64,000 nt of DNA from Rhodovastum sp963714255. Its GTDB lineage: Bacteria; Pseudomonadota; Alphaproteobacteria; Acetobacterales; Acetobacteraceae. This document shows, one piece after another, positions 17,429 through 26,946 of this stretch. The DNA is taken from assembly GCA_963714255.1 (NCBI GenBank), contig CAVQNU010000021.1, forward strand, positions 1 to 64,000, given 5' to 3'. The position numbers were made by a program, and so were the translations under genes. The number at the start of each line of letters is the position of its first letter. Position 1 is the stretch's first letter. The notes below the pieces were generated by a model. The model was not told the origin of the DNA and made no database searches. It saw nothing but the letters and a program-made list of their open reading frames with translations.

Positions 17429-18656
17429 ATGAGTTCCCGCCAGACCCGAATGTTGCAGGGCGCACCGCGCGTTCTGATCGCAGGCGCTGGCCCGGTCGGT
17501 CTGGCCGCGGCGTTGCGCCTGGCCCAGCTCGGCGTGCCGGTGGCCGTGCTGGAAAAGCGCATGCAGCTCGGCCGGGTGCAGCGCGCGTCCGCCTGGCTGC
17601 CGCCCACGCTGGAGGTGTTCGAGCAACTCGGCATTCTCGACGGCGCGCTGCGCACCGGGCTGCAGGTGCAGCAGATCGCCTATCTCCGCGCCGGCACGGC
17701 AACGCCGATTGCCCGGTTCGATCTCGGGCTGCTTGCCGGCGAAACCAGAATTCCCGTTCCGGCTGCATCTCGACCAGGGTTCGGTGGCGGCGGCGCTTGC
17801 GGCGCGCCTCACTGCCTATCCGCATGTGCGGCTGGCCTTCGACGCCGAAGTGGTGCAAGTCGAGCAGGATGCGGCCGGCGTCGCGGTGCGGGTTCATTCG
17901 GCGCGTGGCGAGCGGATCGAGCGCGGCGCCTATCTGCTGGCCGCCGACGGGATGGGCAGTGCCGTGCGGGCCTGCCTGGGCATCGGGCTTGAGGGCGTGG
18001 CATCGGTCCGGCGGTTGCTGCAGGTGCTGACACCGGCCGATTTGCGCGATGTGGTGCCCGGTGCCGGCGCGGCCACCTGGGTGCATGCCCCGGGCGGCTG
18101 GTGCGGCCTGCTGCGCATGCCCGATTTGTGGCAGATCGCCGTGCCGCTGCCCGACGACGAAAGCGACGAGACGGCCCTGGAGGAGCGCGCGCTGCGCGCC
18201 CGGCTGGCGCGTTTCGTGCCCTTTGGCGCCACGGTGCTGCCGCTGGTAGGGCGCGAGGTTCAGCCGGTACGCCGCCAGGTTGCCGGTACGTATGCCGCCG
18301 GCCGGGTGCTGCTGGCCGGCGATGCCGCCCACCAGGCGCAGACCCGCTCCGGGCTGAACATGAATTGCGGCCTGCACGACGCCATGGCGGCGGCCGAGGC
18401 GCTGGCCACGGCCCTGAATGATCCGGATGCGGCCGGCGCGGCGCTCGACCGCTATGCGCAAGCGCGGCGGCGGGTCGCTGTCGGCCAGTTGCTGCCTTAC
18501 GCCGACCGCGCCGTTCCGGGCGATGAGGCCTGGGCCGCCGGTCTGGCCGAGGCTGCCGCCGGTGAGGGGCGGGCGCAAGCCTGGCTGCGCACGGCCTGCA
18601 TGCTGGACATGCCGGGGTTCCGTACCCAGGTCCTGGGACCCGGCCTGCCCGCGTGA
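17429..18656 (+). pseudogene. FAD-dependent aromatic-type monooxygenase, +1 frameshift near 17750
   Basis: Resembles the UbiH/PHBH class of flavin monooxygenases, about 408 residues when joined. The first frame has the dinucleotide motif VLIAGAGPVGLAAALRLAQL; after GLLAGETR the frame breaks at the AA of 17749-17750. The second frame resumes FPFRLHLDQGSVAAAL and carries the DG-type motif LLAADGMGSAVR and the flavin-ribityl motif GRVLLAGDAAHQAQTRSGLN. A single extra A accounts for it. The start is ATG 17429; AGGAGGAAGG lies 18 nt upstream, and ATG 17450 is an alternative. The substrate is unknown. It lies next to the similarly damaged Hsp70-like gene. Confidence 0.8.
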
Positions 18657-18741
18657 GCCTGACCGCCGCGAAGGTCACCTGCGCGGCAGATGGTGTGCGC
18701 GGCATATGTTAGTGTCCAAGAACGTTCCGGCATTTTAAGAT

Positions 18742-21099
18742 GTGGATCAAACGCCGTTCACGCCGGCCAGGGCAGTATGTCCTGTATTTGACGGACGCGG
18801 GGGCGCGGTGCGAAGCCTGCGGACACGGCTTCTGGTGATTGTGTCGATTGCCCTGGCGCCCGCTCTGGCGTTCCAGGCGTGGACTGAGCGCGACGCCCAC
18901 CGCTTGCGGCAGAGCCTGGTGGAGGCGGAGGCGCTGCGCCTGCTGCGGGCGGTTTCGAACCAGCAGCAGCGCATCTTTGAGGGCGCCGAGCAGGCGCTGG
19001 CCGCCGTCGCCAGTTCGCCCGCCGTGCGGGACGGGGACGCACAAGGGTGCCACCAGTTGCTGGCCGGGCTGGTGGCGCAGGAGCCGCGCTACAACAATGC
19101 CGCTGTGATCGGGCTGGACGGGCATCTGCTTTGCGCCGCCGTGGGCACCGATCTCAGCGCCAGCGTGGCCGACCGGACGTATTTTCGCCTCGCCCTGCAA
19201 ACCGGCGGGTTCGTTATCGGCGATTACACGACCGGCCGGTTCTCGCGCCTGTCCACCATTCACGTCGCCCAACCGTTCCGCGACGCGACGGGGAGGGTGG
19301 CCGGGCTGGTCAGCGCCGCGGTCAATACCGCGTGGCTGAACAGCCAGCTTGCCGGCCTCGGCCTGCCGCCGGAGGCGGCGGTGTCGATCAGTGACCGCAA
19401 CGGCATCATCATTGCCCGCTATCCGGACGGGGATCGATTTGTCGGTCAGGCCGAGACGGGCGTGGCGCGCTCGACGCTGGAGGGCGACCGGATCGGTGTC
19501 ATCACCATGCCGGGCCTGGACGGGCGTTCTCGCTTCGTCGCCTATTCGCCAACCGGCGTGCCGCCCCTGGGCCTGCGCATCGGCGTCGGGCTGGACCGCG
19601 AGCTGGCCTTTGCCGAGGTGACGGAGGCAAACCGGCTCGGGCTGCTGCTGATCGTGCTCGGCGGGTTGCTGGGGCTGGCGGTGACGTTCCTGCTCGGCAG
19701 CCGGCTGATCGGCCGCCCGGTCGAACGCCTGCTGGCCGCGTCGAGGCGCTGGACCGACGGTGACCTTGCCGCCCGCACCGGCCTGCGCCACGACCGCGGC
19801 GAATTCGGCCGGCTCGCCGCCGGGTTCGATGCGATGGGGGAGGCGCTGCAGGCGCGCGAACACGAGCTGCGCACGACCGAGGTTGAACTGCGCCGCCTGG
19901 CCGCCGAGCTGGAAAGCCGCGTGCAGGCGGAAGTGGCGGCGCGCGAAGCGGCGCAGCGCCGTGCGGCGAAGGCCGAACGGCTGCAGGCGCTGGGCCAGCT
20001 CGCCGCCGGCATCGCGCATGATTTCAACAATGTGCTGCAAGCTGTGACCGGCGCAGCCGGGCTGATCGAGCGCCGTCCGGACGATCGGGAACTGGTGCGC
20101 CGCTGGGCGCGCATCGCCACCGAGGCGAGTGCGCGCGGCGCCGCCATCACCGGCCGCCTGCTCGCGTTCGGCCGGCGCGGCGACCTGAAGTCCGAGCCGG
20201 TCGACGCCGCGGTGCTGCTGGAGCATCTGGGCGAGGTACTCCAGCATACGATTGGCCCGGAGATGGAGGTGGTGCTGTGCGTTCCGCCGGGGCTGCCACT
20301 GCTGCTGGCCGATCGCGGGCAACTTGAGACGGTGCTGGTCAACCTTGCCACTAATGCCCGCGACGCGATGCCAGGCGGTGGCCGGCTGACCCTTTCGGCT
20401 GCCGCCGTAACCCTTGCCGACGGTACGGATGCCGGCCCGGCTGGTTTGGCGAGGGGGCGTTTCGTGCGCGTCAGTGTGTCCGACACCGGCATCGGCATGG
20501 ATGCGGCTACGCTCGGGCGCGCGACCGAGCCGTTTTTTACCACCAAGCGGCCGGGCCAGGGCACCGGGCTCGGCTTGGCCATGGCCCGCGGCTTTGCCGA
20601 GCAGAGCGGCGGGGTGCTCGATGTGTCCAGCCGCCCGGGCGAGGGCACGACGGTGACGCTGTGGCTGCCGCAGGCGGATGCCGAAGCCTCTGCGCCCGAG
20701 CCCGAGCGCACCGCACCGCCGGCCGCGCACGGCGACGGCCGATGCGTGCTGCTGGTGGACGACGAGGACCTGCTGCGCGAGGTGATGACCGAGTTTCTCG
20801 GGGAGTTGCGTTTCCGTGTGCGCAACGCCGCCGGCGGCAGGGAGGCGCTGGCGGTGCTGGATGCCGGCGAGACGGTGGATGTGCTGGTCACCGATTTCTC
20901 GATGCCGGGGATGGACGGGCTGGCGCTGATTCGCGCGGCGCAGGATCGCCGGCCCGGGCTGCCGGCGATCCTGCTGACCGGCTATGCCGGCGAGGCTGAA
21001 CTGCCGGGAGCTGCCGATACCGGCTATGAGGTGTTGCGCAAGCCGGTGAGAGGGTCCGATCTGGTTGCCCGCATCGGCGCCCTGACTGGGGCAGAGTAA
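18742..21099 (+). CDS. Hybrid sensor histidine kinase with receiver domain
   Basis: A 785-residue inner-membrane kinase. It has TM1 at about 23-46, a periplasmic Cache-like sensor (about 50-285, with YFRLALQTGGFVIGDYTTGR), TM2 at about 297-316, HAMP at about 318-370, then a coiled linker. The H-box AAGIAHDFNNVLQ places the phospho-His near 426. N, G1 and G2 boxes follow (LVNLATNARDAMPGGG, SDTGIGM, GTGLGLAMARGFAEQSGG). The C-terminal receiver has DDED and the phosphoacceptor Asp in LVTDFSMPGMDG. HDFNN is typical of the HWE-unrelated NtrB-like/PAS hybrid class. No response-regulator gene is adjacent. A GTG at 18808 (VRSLRTRLL) is an equally plausible start. Confidence 0.88.
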   Translation: MDQTPFTPARAVCPVFDGRGGAVRSLRTRLLVIVSIALAPALAFQAWTERDAHRLRQSLVEAEALRLLRAVSNQQQRIFEGAEQALAAVASSPAVRDGDAQGCHQLLAGLVAQEPRYNNAAVIGLDGHLLCAAVGTDLSASVADRTYFRLALQTGGFVIGDYTTGRFSRLSTIHVAQPFRDATGRVAGLVSAAVNTAWLNSQLAGLGLPPEAAVSISDRNGIIIARYPDGDRFVGQAETGVARSTLEGDRIGVITMPGLDGRSRFVAYSPTGVPPLGLRIGVGLDRELAFAEVTEANRLGLLLIVLGGLLGLAVTFLLGSRLIGRPVERLLAASRRWTDGDLAARTGLRHDRGEFGRLAAGFDAMGEALQAREHELRTTEVELRRLAAELESRVQAEVAAREAAQRRAAKAERLQALGQLAAGIAHDFNNVLQAVTGAAGLIERRPDDRELVRRWARIATEASARGAAITGRLLAFGRRGDLKSEPVDAAVLLEHLGEVLQHTIGPEMEVVLCVPPGLPLLLADRGQLETVLVNLATNARDAMPGGGRLTLSAAAVTLADGTDAGPAGLARGRFVRVSVSDTGIGMDAATLGRATEPFFTTKRPGQGTGLGLAMARGFAEQSGGVLDVSSRPGEGTTVTLWLPQADAEASAPEPERTAPPAAHGDGRCVLLVDDEDLLREVMTEFLGELRFRVRNAAGGREALAVLDAGETVDVLVTDFSMPGMDGLALIRAAQDRRPGLPAILLTGYAGEAELPGAADTGYEVLRKPVRGSDLVARIGALTGAE

Positions 21100-21221
21100 G
21101 GCCAGGGCTCTGCCCTGGACCCGCCAAGGGCCGAGAGGCCCCTGGACCCCGCTACTTAAGTTATGGGTTCCAAGGGCCTCTCGGCCCTTGGCGGGTCCAG
21201 GGCAGAGCCCTGGCCTTCCTT
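21098..21221. repeat. REP-like palindrome, simple double copy
   Basis: Begins on the kinase stop codon. Two mirrored arms of the GGCCAGGGC and CCAAGGGCC hairpins are joined at CTACTTAAGTTATGGG. It separates the kinase from the dppA promoter. Confidence 0.9.
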
Positions 21222-21225
21222 GCTC

Positions 21226-21254
21226 TTGTGACGCACCGCGCAGCCCCCTATTCA
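21226..21254 (+). promoter_or_regulatory. Candidate dppA promoter
   Basis: TTGTGA (21226-21231) and TATTCA (21249-21254) are separated by exactly 17 bp, predicting a start near 21261 and a 31-nt leader that holds the CGGAGGGGG ribosome-binding site. It is the first sequence after the repeat. Confidence 0.42.
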
Positions 21255-21291
21255 GCACAGACGTGTCAGTGACCCGGAGGGGGAAGCCACC

Positions 21292-22878
21292 ATGAGGACC
21301 GGATGGATCATCGCTGCCGTGCTGGCAATTGCCGCGGCGCTGCCGGCGCAGGCAAAGACCCTGGTTTACTGCACCGAGGGCTCGCCCGAGAACTTCAACC
21401 CGATGATCAACACAACCGGGACCACCTTCATTGCCAATCGCCCGGTGTATGATCGCCTGACCGATTTCAAATACGGCACCACCGAGGTCGAGCCTGGCCT
21501 CGCCGAGCGATGGGACGTTTCGGAGGACGGCCGCAGCATCACGTTTCATCTTCGCCACGACGTGAAATGGCATTCTAACAAGAACTTCAAGCCGAGCCGG
21601 AACTTCAACGCCGATGACGTGATTTTCAGTTTTGAGCGTCAGTGGCAGGACAGCAACCCCTACCACAAGGTTTCGGGCGGCGGATATGATTACTTCAACG
21701 ACATGGGTCTGCCGAAGCTGCTGGACGGCATCGACCGGGTCGACGATGACACCGTGCGGTTTCGCCTGAAGGTGCCGCAGGCACCGTTCCTGGCCAATCT
21801 GGCGATGGATTTCGCCGCCATCCAGTCGAAAGAATATGCCGATGCGCTGCTCGCACTCGGCAAGCCCGAGCTGATCGACCAGGAGCCGATCGGCACCGGC
21901 CCGTTCGAGTTCGTCGCCTATCAGAAGGACAGCACCATCCGCTATCGCGCCTTCAAGCAGTTCTGGGGCGAGAAGGCGAAGATCGATACGTTGGTGTTCT
22001 CGATCGCCAAGGACCCGGCGGTGCGGCTGGCCAAGCTGCGCGCCAACGAGTGCCAGATCGCGCCCTATCCCAACCCCGCCGACCTGCCGGCGATCCGCGA
22101 GGACAAGAATCTGCAGTTGTTGTCCCAGCCCGGCCTGAACATCGGCTATCTGGCGTTCAACAATCTCAAGCCGCCCTATACCGACAAGCGGGTGCGCCAG
22201 GCGATCAACTATGCCATCGACAAGAAGTCGATCCTGAGCGCGATCTATCAGGGGGCCGGCCAGCCGGCGAAGAACCTGATCCCGCCGACGCTGTGGAGCT
22301 ACAACGACAAGATCGTCGACTATCCCTACGACCCGGCGAAGGCGAAGGCGCTGCTGGCCGAGGCCGGCTTGCCGGACGGTTTCGAGACGACGTTGTGGGC
22401 CATGCCGGTGCAGCGCCCCTACAACCCCGATGCCAGGCGCATGGCCGAGCTGATCCAGTCTGATCTCGCCCGCGTGGGCATCAAGGCGAGCATCGTCAGC
22501 TACGAATGGGGCGAGTACCGCAAGCGGGTGCAGAACGCCGAGCATGGCGCCGCCTTGCTGGGCTGGACCGGCGACAACGGCGATCCGGACAATTTCTTCA
22601 ATCCGCTGGCCGGCTGCCTGGCGGCACGCCCTGGCGGCGGCAGTGCGTCGAAATGGTGCAACCAGGATTTCCAGGCGCTGATCGACAAGGCCGCCGCCAT
22701 CACCAACCAGGCCGAGCGCAGCAAACTGTATGAGCAGGCGCAGGTGATCATGCACGAGGAGGCGCCGTTTTTCCTGATCGCCCATTCGGTGGTGTTCCTG
22801 CCGTTGCGCAAGGAGGTCACCGGGGTCCGGCTCAGTCCGCTCGGCGTCTTGCGGTTCGACAAGATCGACGTGAAGTAG
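21292..22878 (+). CDS. dppA: Periplasmic dipeptide-binding protein (family 5)
   Basis: A 528-residue solute-binding protein with a Sec signal (AAVLAIAAALPAQA-K, cleavage about 21/22). The mature protein begins KTLVYCTEGSPENFNPM, as in DppA. Other family marks are PGLAERWDVSEDGRSITFHL, the GTGPFEFVAYQKDSTIRY strand and, in the peptide-binding cleft, GWTGDNGDPDNFFNPL (the DNGDPDNF stretch is the dipeptide/haem-binding type). The two cysteines CLAARPGG and WCNQ probably form the conserved disulphide. It heads a complete dppABCDF operon under its own promoter. Confidence 0.93.
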   Translation: MRTGWIIAAVLAIAAALPAQAKTLVYCTEGSPENFNPMINTTGTTFIANRPVYDRLTDFKYGTTEVEPGLAERWDVSEDGRSITFHLRHDVKWHSNKNFKPSRNFNADDVIFSFERQWQDSNPYHKVSGGGYDYFNDMGLPKLLDGIDRVDDDTVRFRLKVPQAPFLANLAMDFAAIQSKEYADALLALGKPELIDQEPIGTGPFEFVAYQKDSTIRYRAFKQFWGEKAKIDTLVFSIAKDPAVRLAKLRANECQIAPYPNPADLPAIREDKNLQLLSQPGLNIGYLAFNNLKPPYTDKRVRQAINYAIDKKSILSAIYQGAGQPAKNLIPPTLWSYNDKIVDYPYDPAKAKALLAEAGLPDGFETTLWAMPVQRPYNPDARRMAELIQSDLARVGIKASIVSYEWGEYRKRVQNAEHGAALLGWTGDNGDPDNFFNPLAGCLAARPGGGSASKWCNQDFQALIDKAAAITNQAERSKLYEQAQVIMHEEAPFFLIAHSVVFLPLRKEVTGVRLSPLGVLRFDKIDVK

Positions 22879-22909
22879 CGGCGCCGGCGCCGGGTGAGGG
22901 GAGCGCCGC

Positions 22910-23914
22910 ATGTTTCGCTTTCTGCTCCGCCGCCTCGGGCTGATCGTGCCGACTTTCATCGGCGTGACCTTCCTCGCCTTCATGCTGATCCGGCTTGTGC
23001 CCGGTGACCCGATCGAGGTGCGGGTGGGCGAGCACGGCATCGCCCCCGAGCGGCTGGCGCAATTGCGCCACGAGTACGGCCTCGACCAGCCGCTTTGGAA
23101 GCAGTTCCTCGACTACGAAATGGGGGTGGTCACCGGCGGACTGGGCGTGTCGGTGGTGACGCGCCAGCCGGTGTGGACCGAGTTCACCACGCTGTTCCCC
23201 GCCACGCTCGAGTTGTCGCTGTGCGCCATATCGCTTGGCCTGCTGGTTGGCCTGCCACTCGGTATCGTTGCGGCGGTGAAGCGGGGATCGGTGTTCGATT
23301 ACGGGTTGATGGGATTGTCGGTCACCGGCGCCTCCATGCCGATTTTCTGGTGGGGGCTGATGATGATCCTGGTGTTCTCGGTGGCGCTGGGCTGGACGCC
23401 GGTGTCGGGCCGGATCAGCGACATGTATTACGTGGAGCCCTGGAGCGGCTTCATGCTGATCAATTCCTGGTTCAGCGAGGACCGCGGCGCCTTCGGCTCG
23501 GCGGTGAGCCATCTGATTTTGCCGGCGATCGTGCTGGGCACGCATCCGCTGGCGGTGGTGGCGCGGATGACTCGCTCGGCGATGCTGGACGTGCTGGGCG
23601 AGGACTATATCCGCACGGCGCGTGCCAAAGGGCTGGGGCCGGGGCGAGTGGTGATCGTGCACGCGCTGCGCAATGCGCTGATCCCGGTGGTCACGGTGGT
23701 GGGCTTGCAGGTGGGCGCATTGCTGGGCGGGGCGATCCTGACGGAGACGATTTTTTCCTGGCCCGGCGTGGGGCACTGGCTGGTGGAGAGCATCCAGCGC
23801 CGCGATTATCCGGTGCTGCAGGGCGGCACGCTGCTGGTGGCCACACTGGTGATTCTGGTCAATCTCGGCGTGGACATGACATACGGGTTTCTGAATCCAC
23901 GGATCAGGCGATGA
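22910..23914 (+). CDS. dppB: Dipeptide ABC transporter permease DppB
   Basis: A 334-residue permease, starting MFRFLLRRLGLIVPTFIGV and then a six-helix layout. Between helices is the DppB-specific loop VSGRISDMYYVEPWSGFMLI. The EAA coupling segment is RSAMLDVLGEDYIRTARAKG. It starts 31 bp after dppA and is separated from dppC by an unusual palindromic repeat. Confidence 0.92.
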   Translation: MFRFLLRRLGLIVPTFIGVTFLAFMLIRLVPGDPIEVRVGEHGIAPERLAQLRHEYGLDQPLWKQFLDYEMGVVTGGLGVSVVTRQPVWTEFTTLFPATLELSLCAISLGLLVGLPLGIVAAVKRGSVFDYGLMGLSVTGASMPIFWWGLMMILVFSVALGWTPVSGRISDMYYVEPWSGFMLINSWFSEDRGAFGSAVSHLILPAIVLGTHPLAVVARMTRSAMLDVLGEDYIRTARAKGLGPGRVVIVHALRNALIPVVTVVGLQVGALLGGAILTETIFSWPGVGHWLVESIQRRDYPVLQGGTLLVATLVILVNLGVDMTYGFLNPRIRR

Positions 23915-23926
23915 AGGGGACGCATT

Positions 23927-24050
23927 TTTCTCCCTCTCCCCCCACTTGGGGGGAGAGGGTTGGGGTGAGGGGGGAACCCGCAACGTCGGTGTGGCGGGAC
24001 GACCCCCTCACCCCGGCCCTCTCCCCCCGAAGCGGGGGGAGAGGGAGAAG
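23927..24050. repeat. CT/GA-rich inverted repeat inside the dpp operon
   Basis: A 124-bp inverted repeat of a family different from the REP-like elements. Each arm is itself a hairpin (CTCTCCCCCCactTGGGGGGAGAG on the left, CTCTCCCCCC...GGGGGGAGAG on the right), followed by GGGGTGAGGGGG mirrored as CCCCCTCACCCC. It sits between dppB and dppC and ends a few bases before the dppC start. Similar sequences are common in proteobacterial intergenic regions. Confidence 0.85.
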
Positions 24051-24056
24051 TAAGTG

Positions 24057-24962
24057 ATGTCCGGTGTGGAAACCGCCGCGGCACTGTCGTCCGCCACACC
24101 GATGCCCGACCGGTTCCGTCTGTTCTGGCGCAGCTTCGCCGAGAACAAGGGCGCCGTGCTCGGCCTCGGCTTCATGGCGGTTCTGTCGCTGCTGGCGCTC
24201 ACCGCCAACATCGCCGCGCCGCATTCGCCGATCGAGCAATACCGCAGCGCCTTCCTCACCCCGCCGGTCTGGGAGCCGGGGGGGACGTGGAATTTCATCC
24301 TCGGCACCAACGATGTCGGGCGCGATATTCTCTCGCGCCTGATCTACGGCGCGCGCCTGTCGCTTCTGATCGGCTTCTCCGTGGTGACGCTGGCGCTCGG
24401 CTGCGGCACCGCCCTTGGCCTGACCGCCGCCTTCGCGGGCGGCATCGTCGACAGCATCATCATGCGGGTGATGGACATCCTGCTGGTGTTCCCGAGCCTG
24501 CTCCTGGCCATCGTGATCGTCGCCATCCTCGGCCCCAGCCTGTTTAACGCCATGCTGGCGGTGGCGCTGGTCAGCCTGCCCGGCTACACGCGGCTGTCGC
24601 GTGCGTCCGCCCTGTCCGAATTGTCGCGCAACTACGTCACCGCGACGCGCTGCGCCGGGGCGGGACGGCTGCATCTGATGTTCGACACGGTGCTGCCGAA
24701 CTGCCTGGCGCCGCTGATCGTGCAGGCCTCGCTCGGCTTCTCCGGGGCCATTCTGGATGCCGCGGCACTTGGCTTCCTCGGCCTCGGCGCCCAGCCGCCG
24801 ACGCCGGAATGGGGCACCATGCTGGCCGGGGCGCTGCAGTATTACCAGCGCGCCTGGTGGGTACTGGCCTTCCCCGGCCTGTGCATCCTGTTCACCGTGC
24901 TGGCCTTCAACCTGTTCGGCGACGGGCTGCGCGATGCCCTCGATCCCAAGCTGAAACGCTGA
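24057..24962 (+). CDS. dppC: Dipeptide ABC transporter permease DppC
   Basis: A 301-residue permease with the OppC_N stretch, the LGTNDVGRDILSRLIYGARL motif and a coupling helix around SALSELSRNYVTATRCAGAG. The C-terminal LDAAALGFLGLGAQPPTPEW block is typical. ATG 24057 follows a GTG three bases before; either could serve. The ribosome-binding site must lie in the end of the adjacent palindrome (GGGAGAAGTAAGTG). Confidence 0.92.
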   Translation: MSGVETAAALSSATPMPDRFRLFWRSFAENKGAVLGLGFMAVLSLLALTANIAAPHSPIEQYRSAFLTPPVWEPGGTWNFILGTNDVGRDILSRLIYGARLSLLIGFSVVTLALGCGTALGLTAAFAGGIVDSIIMRVMDILLVFPSLLLAIVIVAILGPSLFNAMLAVALVSLPGYTRLSRASALSELSRNYVTATRCAGAGRLHLMFDTVLPNCLAPLIVQASLGFSGAILDAAALGFLGLGAQPPTPEWGTMLAGALQYYQRAWWVLAFPGLCILFTVLAFNLFGDGLRDALDPKLKR

Positions 24963-25939
24963 TGCCGCTGTTGGAAATCCGCAACCTCGCGGTGGAATTC
25001 GCCACCGCACGCGGCCGCTTCCGGGCGGTGGACGGCGTCGATGTCAGCGTCGCGGCGGGGGAGATCCTGTGCATCGTCGGCGAATCCGGGTCGGGCAAAA
25101 GCGTGTCCATGCTCGCCGCCATGGGGCTGATCGGCTGGCCTGGGCGCGTGTCAGCCGACGAGATGCGCTTCGCCGGCACCTCCCTGTTTGCGGTCTCCCC
25201 GCGCCAGCGCCGGCAGGTGGTCGGCAAGGACATGGCGATGGTGTTCCAGGAGCCGATGTCCAGCCTGAACCCGTGCTACAAGGTCGGCTGGCAGATCGCC
25301 GAGGCGCTGCGCACCCATCACGCGGTGCCGCGCGCGCTTGTGCGCGATCGCGTGGTGGAACTGCTCGATCAGGTCGGCATTCCCGCGCCTGCCAGCCGCG
25401 CGGGGGCGTTTCCGCACCAGTTGTCCGGTGGGATGAACCAGCGCGTCATGATCGCCATGGCGATCGCCTGCAACCCGCGCCTGCTGATCGCCGACGAGCC
25501 GACCACCGCGCTGGACGTGACGATCCAGAAGCAAATTCTCGATCTGCTGGTCGATTTGCAGCGCCAGCGGGGGATGGGGCTGGTGCTGATCACCCACGAC
25601 ATGGGCGTGGTGGCGGAAACCGCGCACCGGGTGCAGGTGATGTATGCCGGCCAGATGGTCGAGGAACAACCGACCGAGGCGCTGTTCGCCGCCCCCCGCC
25701 ATCCCTACACGGCCGCGCTGCTGGATGCGCTGCCCGAGCGCGCCATGGGGCGCGCCCGCCTGCCGACCATTCCCGGCGTGGTGCCCGGCATCGATGACCG
25801 CCCGCAGGGCTGCCTGTTCAACCCGCGCTGCCGGTTCGCCGACGGGCTCTGCCGCGCGGTGCCGCCGGCGCTGACCGGCCCGCCCGGCCGGCGCGCCCGC
25901 TGCCATTATCCGCTGGCGGCTGCCGAGGCCGCGGCATGA
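24962..25939 (+). CDS. dppD: Dipeptide ABC transporter ATPase DppD
   Basis: A 325-residue ATPase: Walker A GESGSGKSVSML, Q-loop FQEPMSSLNPCYKVGWQIAE, signature LSGGMNQRVMIAMA, Walker B LLIADEPTTALDVT, switch ITHDMGVVAE. The C-terminal region GCLFNPRCRFADGLC keeps the cysteine cluster of DppD. The start overlaps the dppC stop (TGATG). The Q at the signature (MNQR) is the usual DppD variant. Confidence 0.94.
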   Translation: MPLLEIRNLAVEFATARGRFRAVDGVDVSVAAGEILCIVGESGSGKSVSMLAAMGLIGWPGRVSADEMRFAGTSLFAVSPRQRRQVVGKDMAMVFQEPMSSLNPCYKVGWQIAEALRTHHAVPRALVRDRVVELLDQVGIPAPASRAGAFPHQLSGGMNQRVMIAMAIACNPRLLIADEPTTALDVTIQKQILDLLVDLQRQRGMGLVLITHDMGVVAETAHRVQVMYAGQMVEEQPTEALFAAPRHPYTAALLDALPERAMGRARLPTIPGVVPGIDDRPQGCLFNPRCRFADGLCRAVPPALTGPPGRRARCHYPLAAAEAAA

Positions 25940-26901
25940 CGGTGCTGATGCAGGCCGAGGAACTGCGCCGCCACTACAACGCCGGCGGCGGATGGTTCGC
26001 CAAGCCGGGGCTGGTGAAGGCCGTCGACGGCGTTTCCTTCGCCCTGCGCGCGGCCGAGACGCTTGCCATCGTCGGCGAATCCGGCTGCGGCAAATCCACG
26101 CTGGCCCGCATGGCGACGTTGATGGAACCGCCCACCGAGGGGGAATTGCTGATCGACGGCAATCCTACCTCCGGCGCCGATGACGCCGAACGCCGCCGCC
26201 TGCGCCTGAACGTGCAGATGGTGTTCCAGAACCCCTACGGTTCGCTCAACCCGCGCAAAACCGTGGGCTCGATCCTGCAGGAGCCGCTGGCGCTGAACCG
26301 GCGCGGCGACCGCGCCGCCCGCGAGCGCGCTGCGCGGGCGATGATGGACCGGGTCGGGCTGCGCCAGGATCAGTTTGGCCGCTACCCGCACATGTTCTCC
26401 GGCGGGCAGCGCCAGCGCATCGCGATTGCCCGTGCGCTCATGCTCAACCCGCGCATCGTGGTGGCCGACGAGCCGGTTTCCGCGCTCGATGTGTCCATCC
26501 AGGCGCAGGTGCTGAACCTGATGATGGATTTGCAGGACGAATTCCGCCTCGCCTATCTGTTCATCAGCCATGACCTCGGCGTGGTTCGCCACATCGCCAG
26601 CGAGGTTCTGGTGCTGTATTGCGGCCGGCCGGCGGAGCAGGGCCCGAAAGCGAGCTTGTTCGAGGCGCCACGCCACCCCTACACGCGCGTGCTGCTGGCT
26701 GCCACGCCCAGCGTCGACCCGCGCCACCGCAAGCATGAAATTGCGGTGAAGGGTGAATTGCCCTCGCCGCTGAATCCGCCGCCGGGCTGCGCTTTTGCCT
26801 CGCGTTGCCCGTATGCGACGGACCTGTGCACCGCCGAGCGCCCCGCGTGGCGTGCGTTGGGCGGCCATAGGGTGGCCTGCCACCACGCCGAGGCGATATG
26901 A
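25936..26901 (+). CDS. dppF: Dipeptide ABC transporter ATPase DppF
   Basis: A 321-residue second ATPase: Walker A GESGCGKSTLARM, FQNPYGSLNPRKTVGSIL, signature FSGGQRQRIAIARALM, Walker B VVADEPVSALDVS, switch FISHDLGVVRHI, C-terminal CAFASRCPYATDLC. ATGA overlap with dppD. It ends the operon; ppa follows after 45 bp and may share the transcript. Confidence 0.94.
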   Translation: MTVLMQAEELRRHYNAGGGWFAKPGLVKAVDGVSFALRAAETLAIVGESGCGKSTLARMATLMEPPTEGELLIDGNPTSGADDAERRRLRLNVQMVFQNPYGSLNPRKTVGSILQEPLALNRRGDRAARERAARAMMDRVGLRQDQFGRYPHMFSGGQRQRIAIARALMLNPRIVVADEPVSALDVSIQAQVLNLMMDLQDEFRLAYLFISHDLGVVRHIASEVLVLYCGRPAEQGPKASLFEAPRHPYTRVLLAATPSVDPRHRKHEIAVKGELPSPLNPPPGCAFASRCPYATDLCTAERPAWRALGGHRVACHHAEAI

Positions 26902-26946
26902 TAGCCTCGGGCGCACCGCCCGTTCCTTTTGCACCGGAGACCTCTC

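Noticed and set aside
18740..18800. ATG at 18740 as the kinase start
   Set aside because: It is out of frame with the kinase. The GTG at 18742 or 18808 must be used.
18709..23040. 1443-codon open frame on the minus strand
   Set aside because: It runs antisense through the hybrid kinase and dppA. The translation is low-complexity, rich in Arg, Gln, His and Gly, as expected from the antisense of GC-rich coding DNA, and has no domain pattern.
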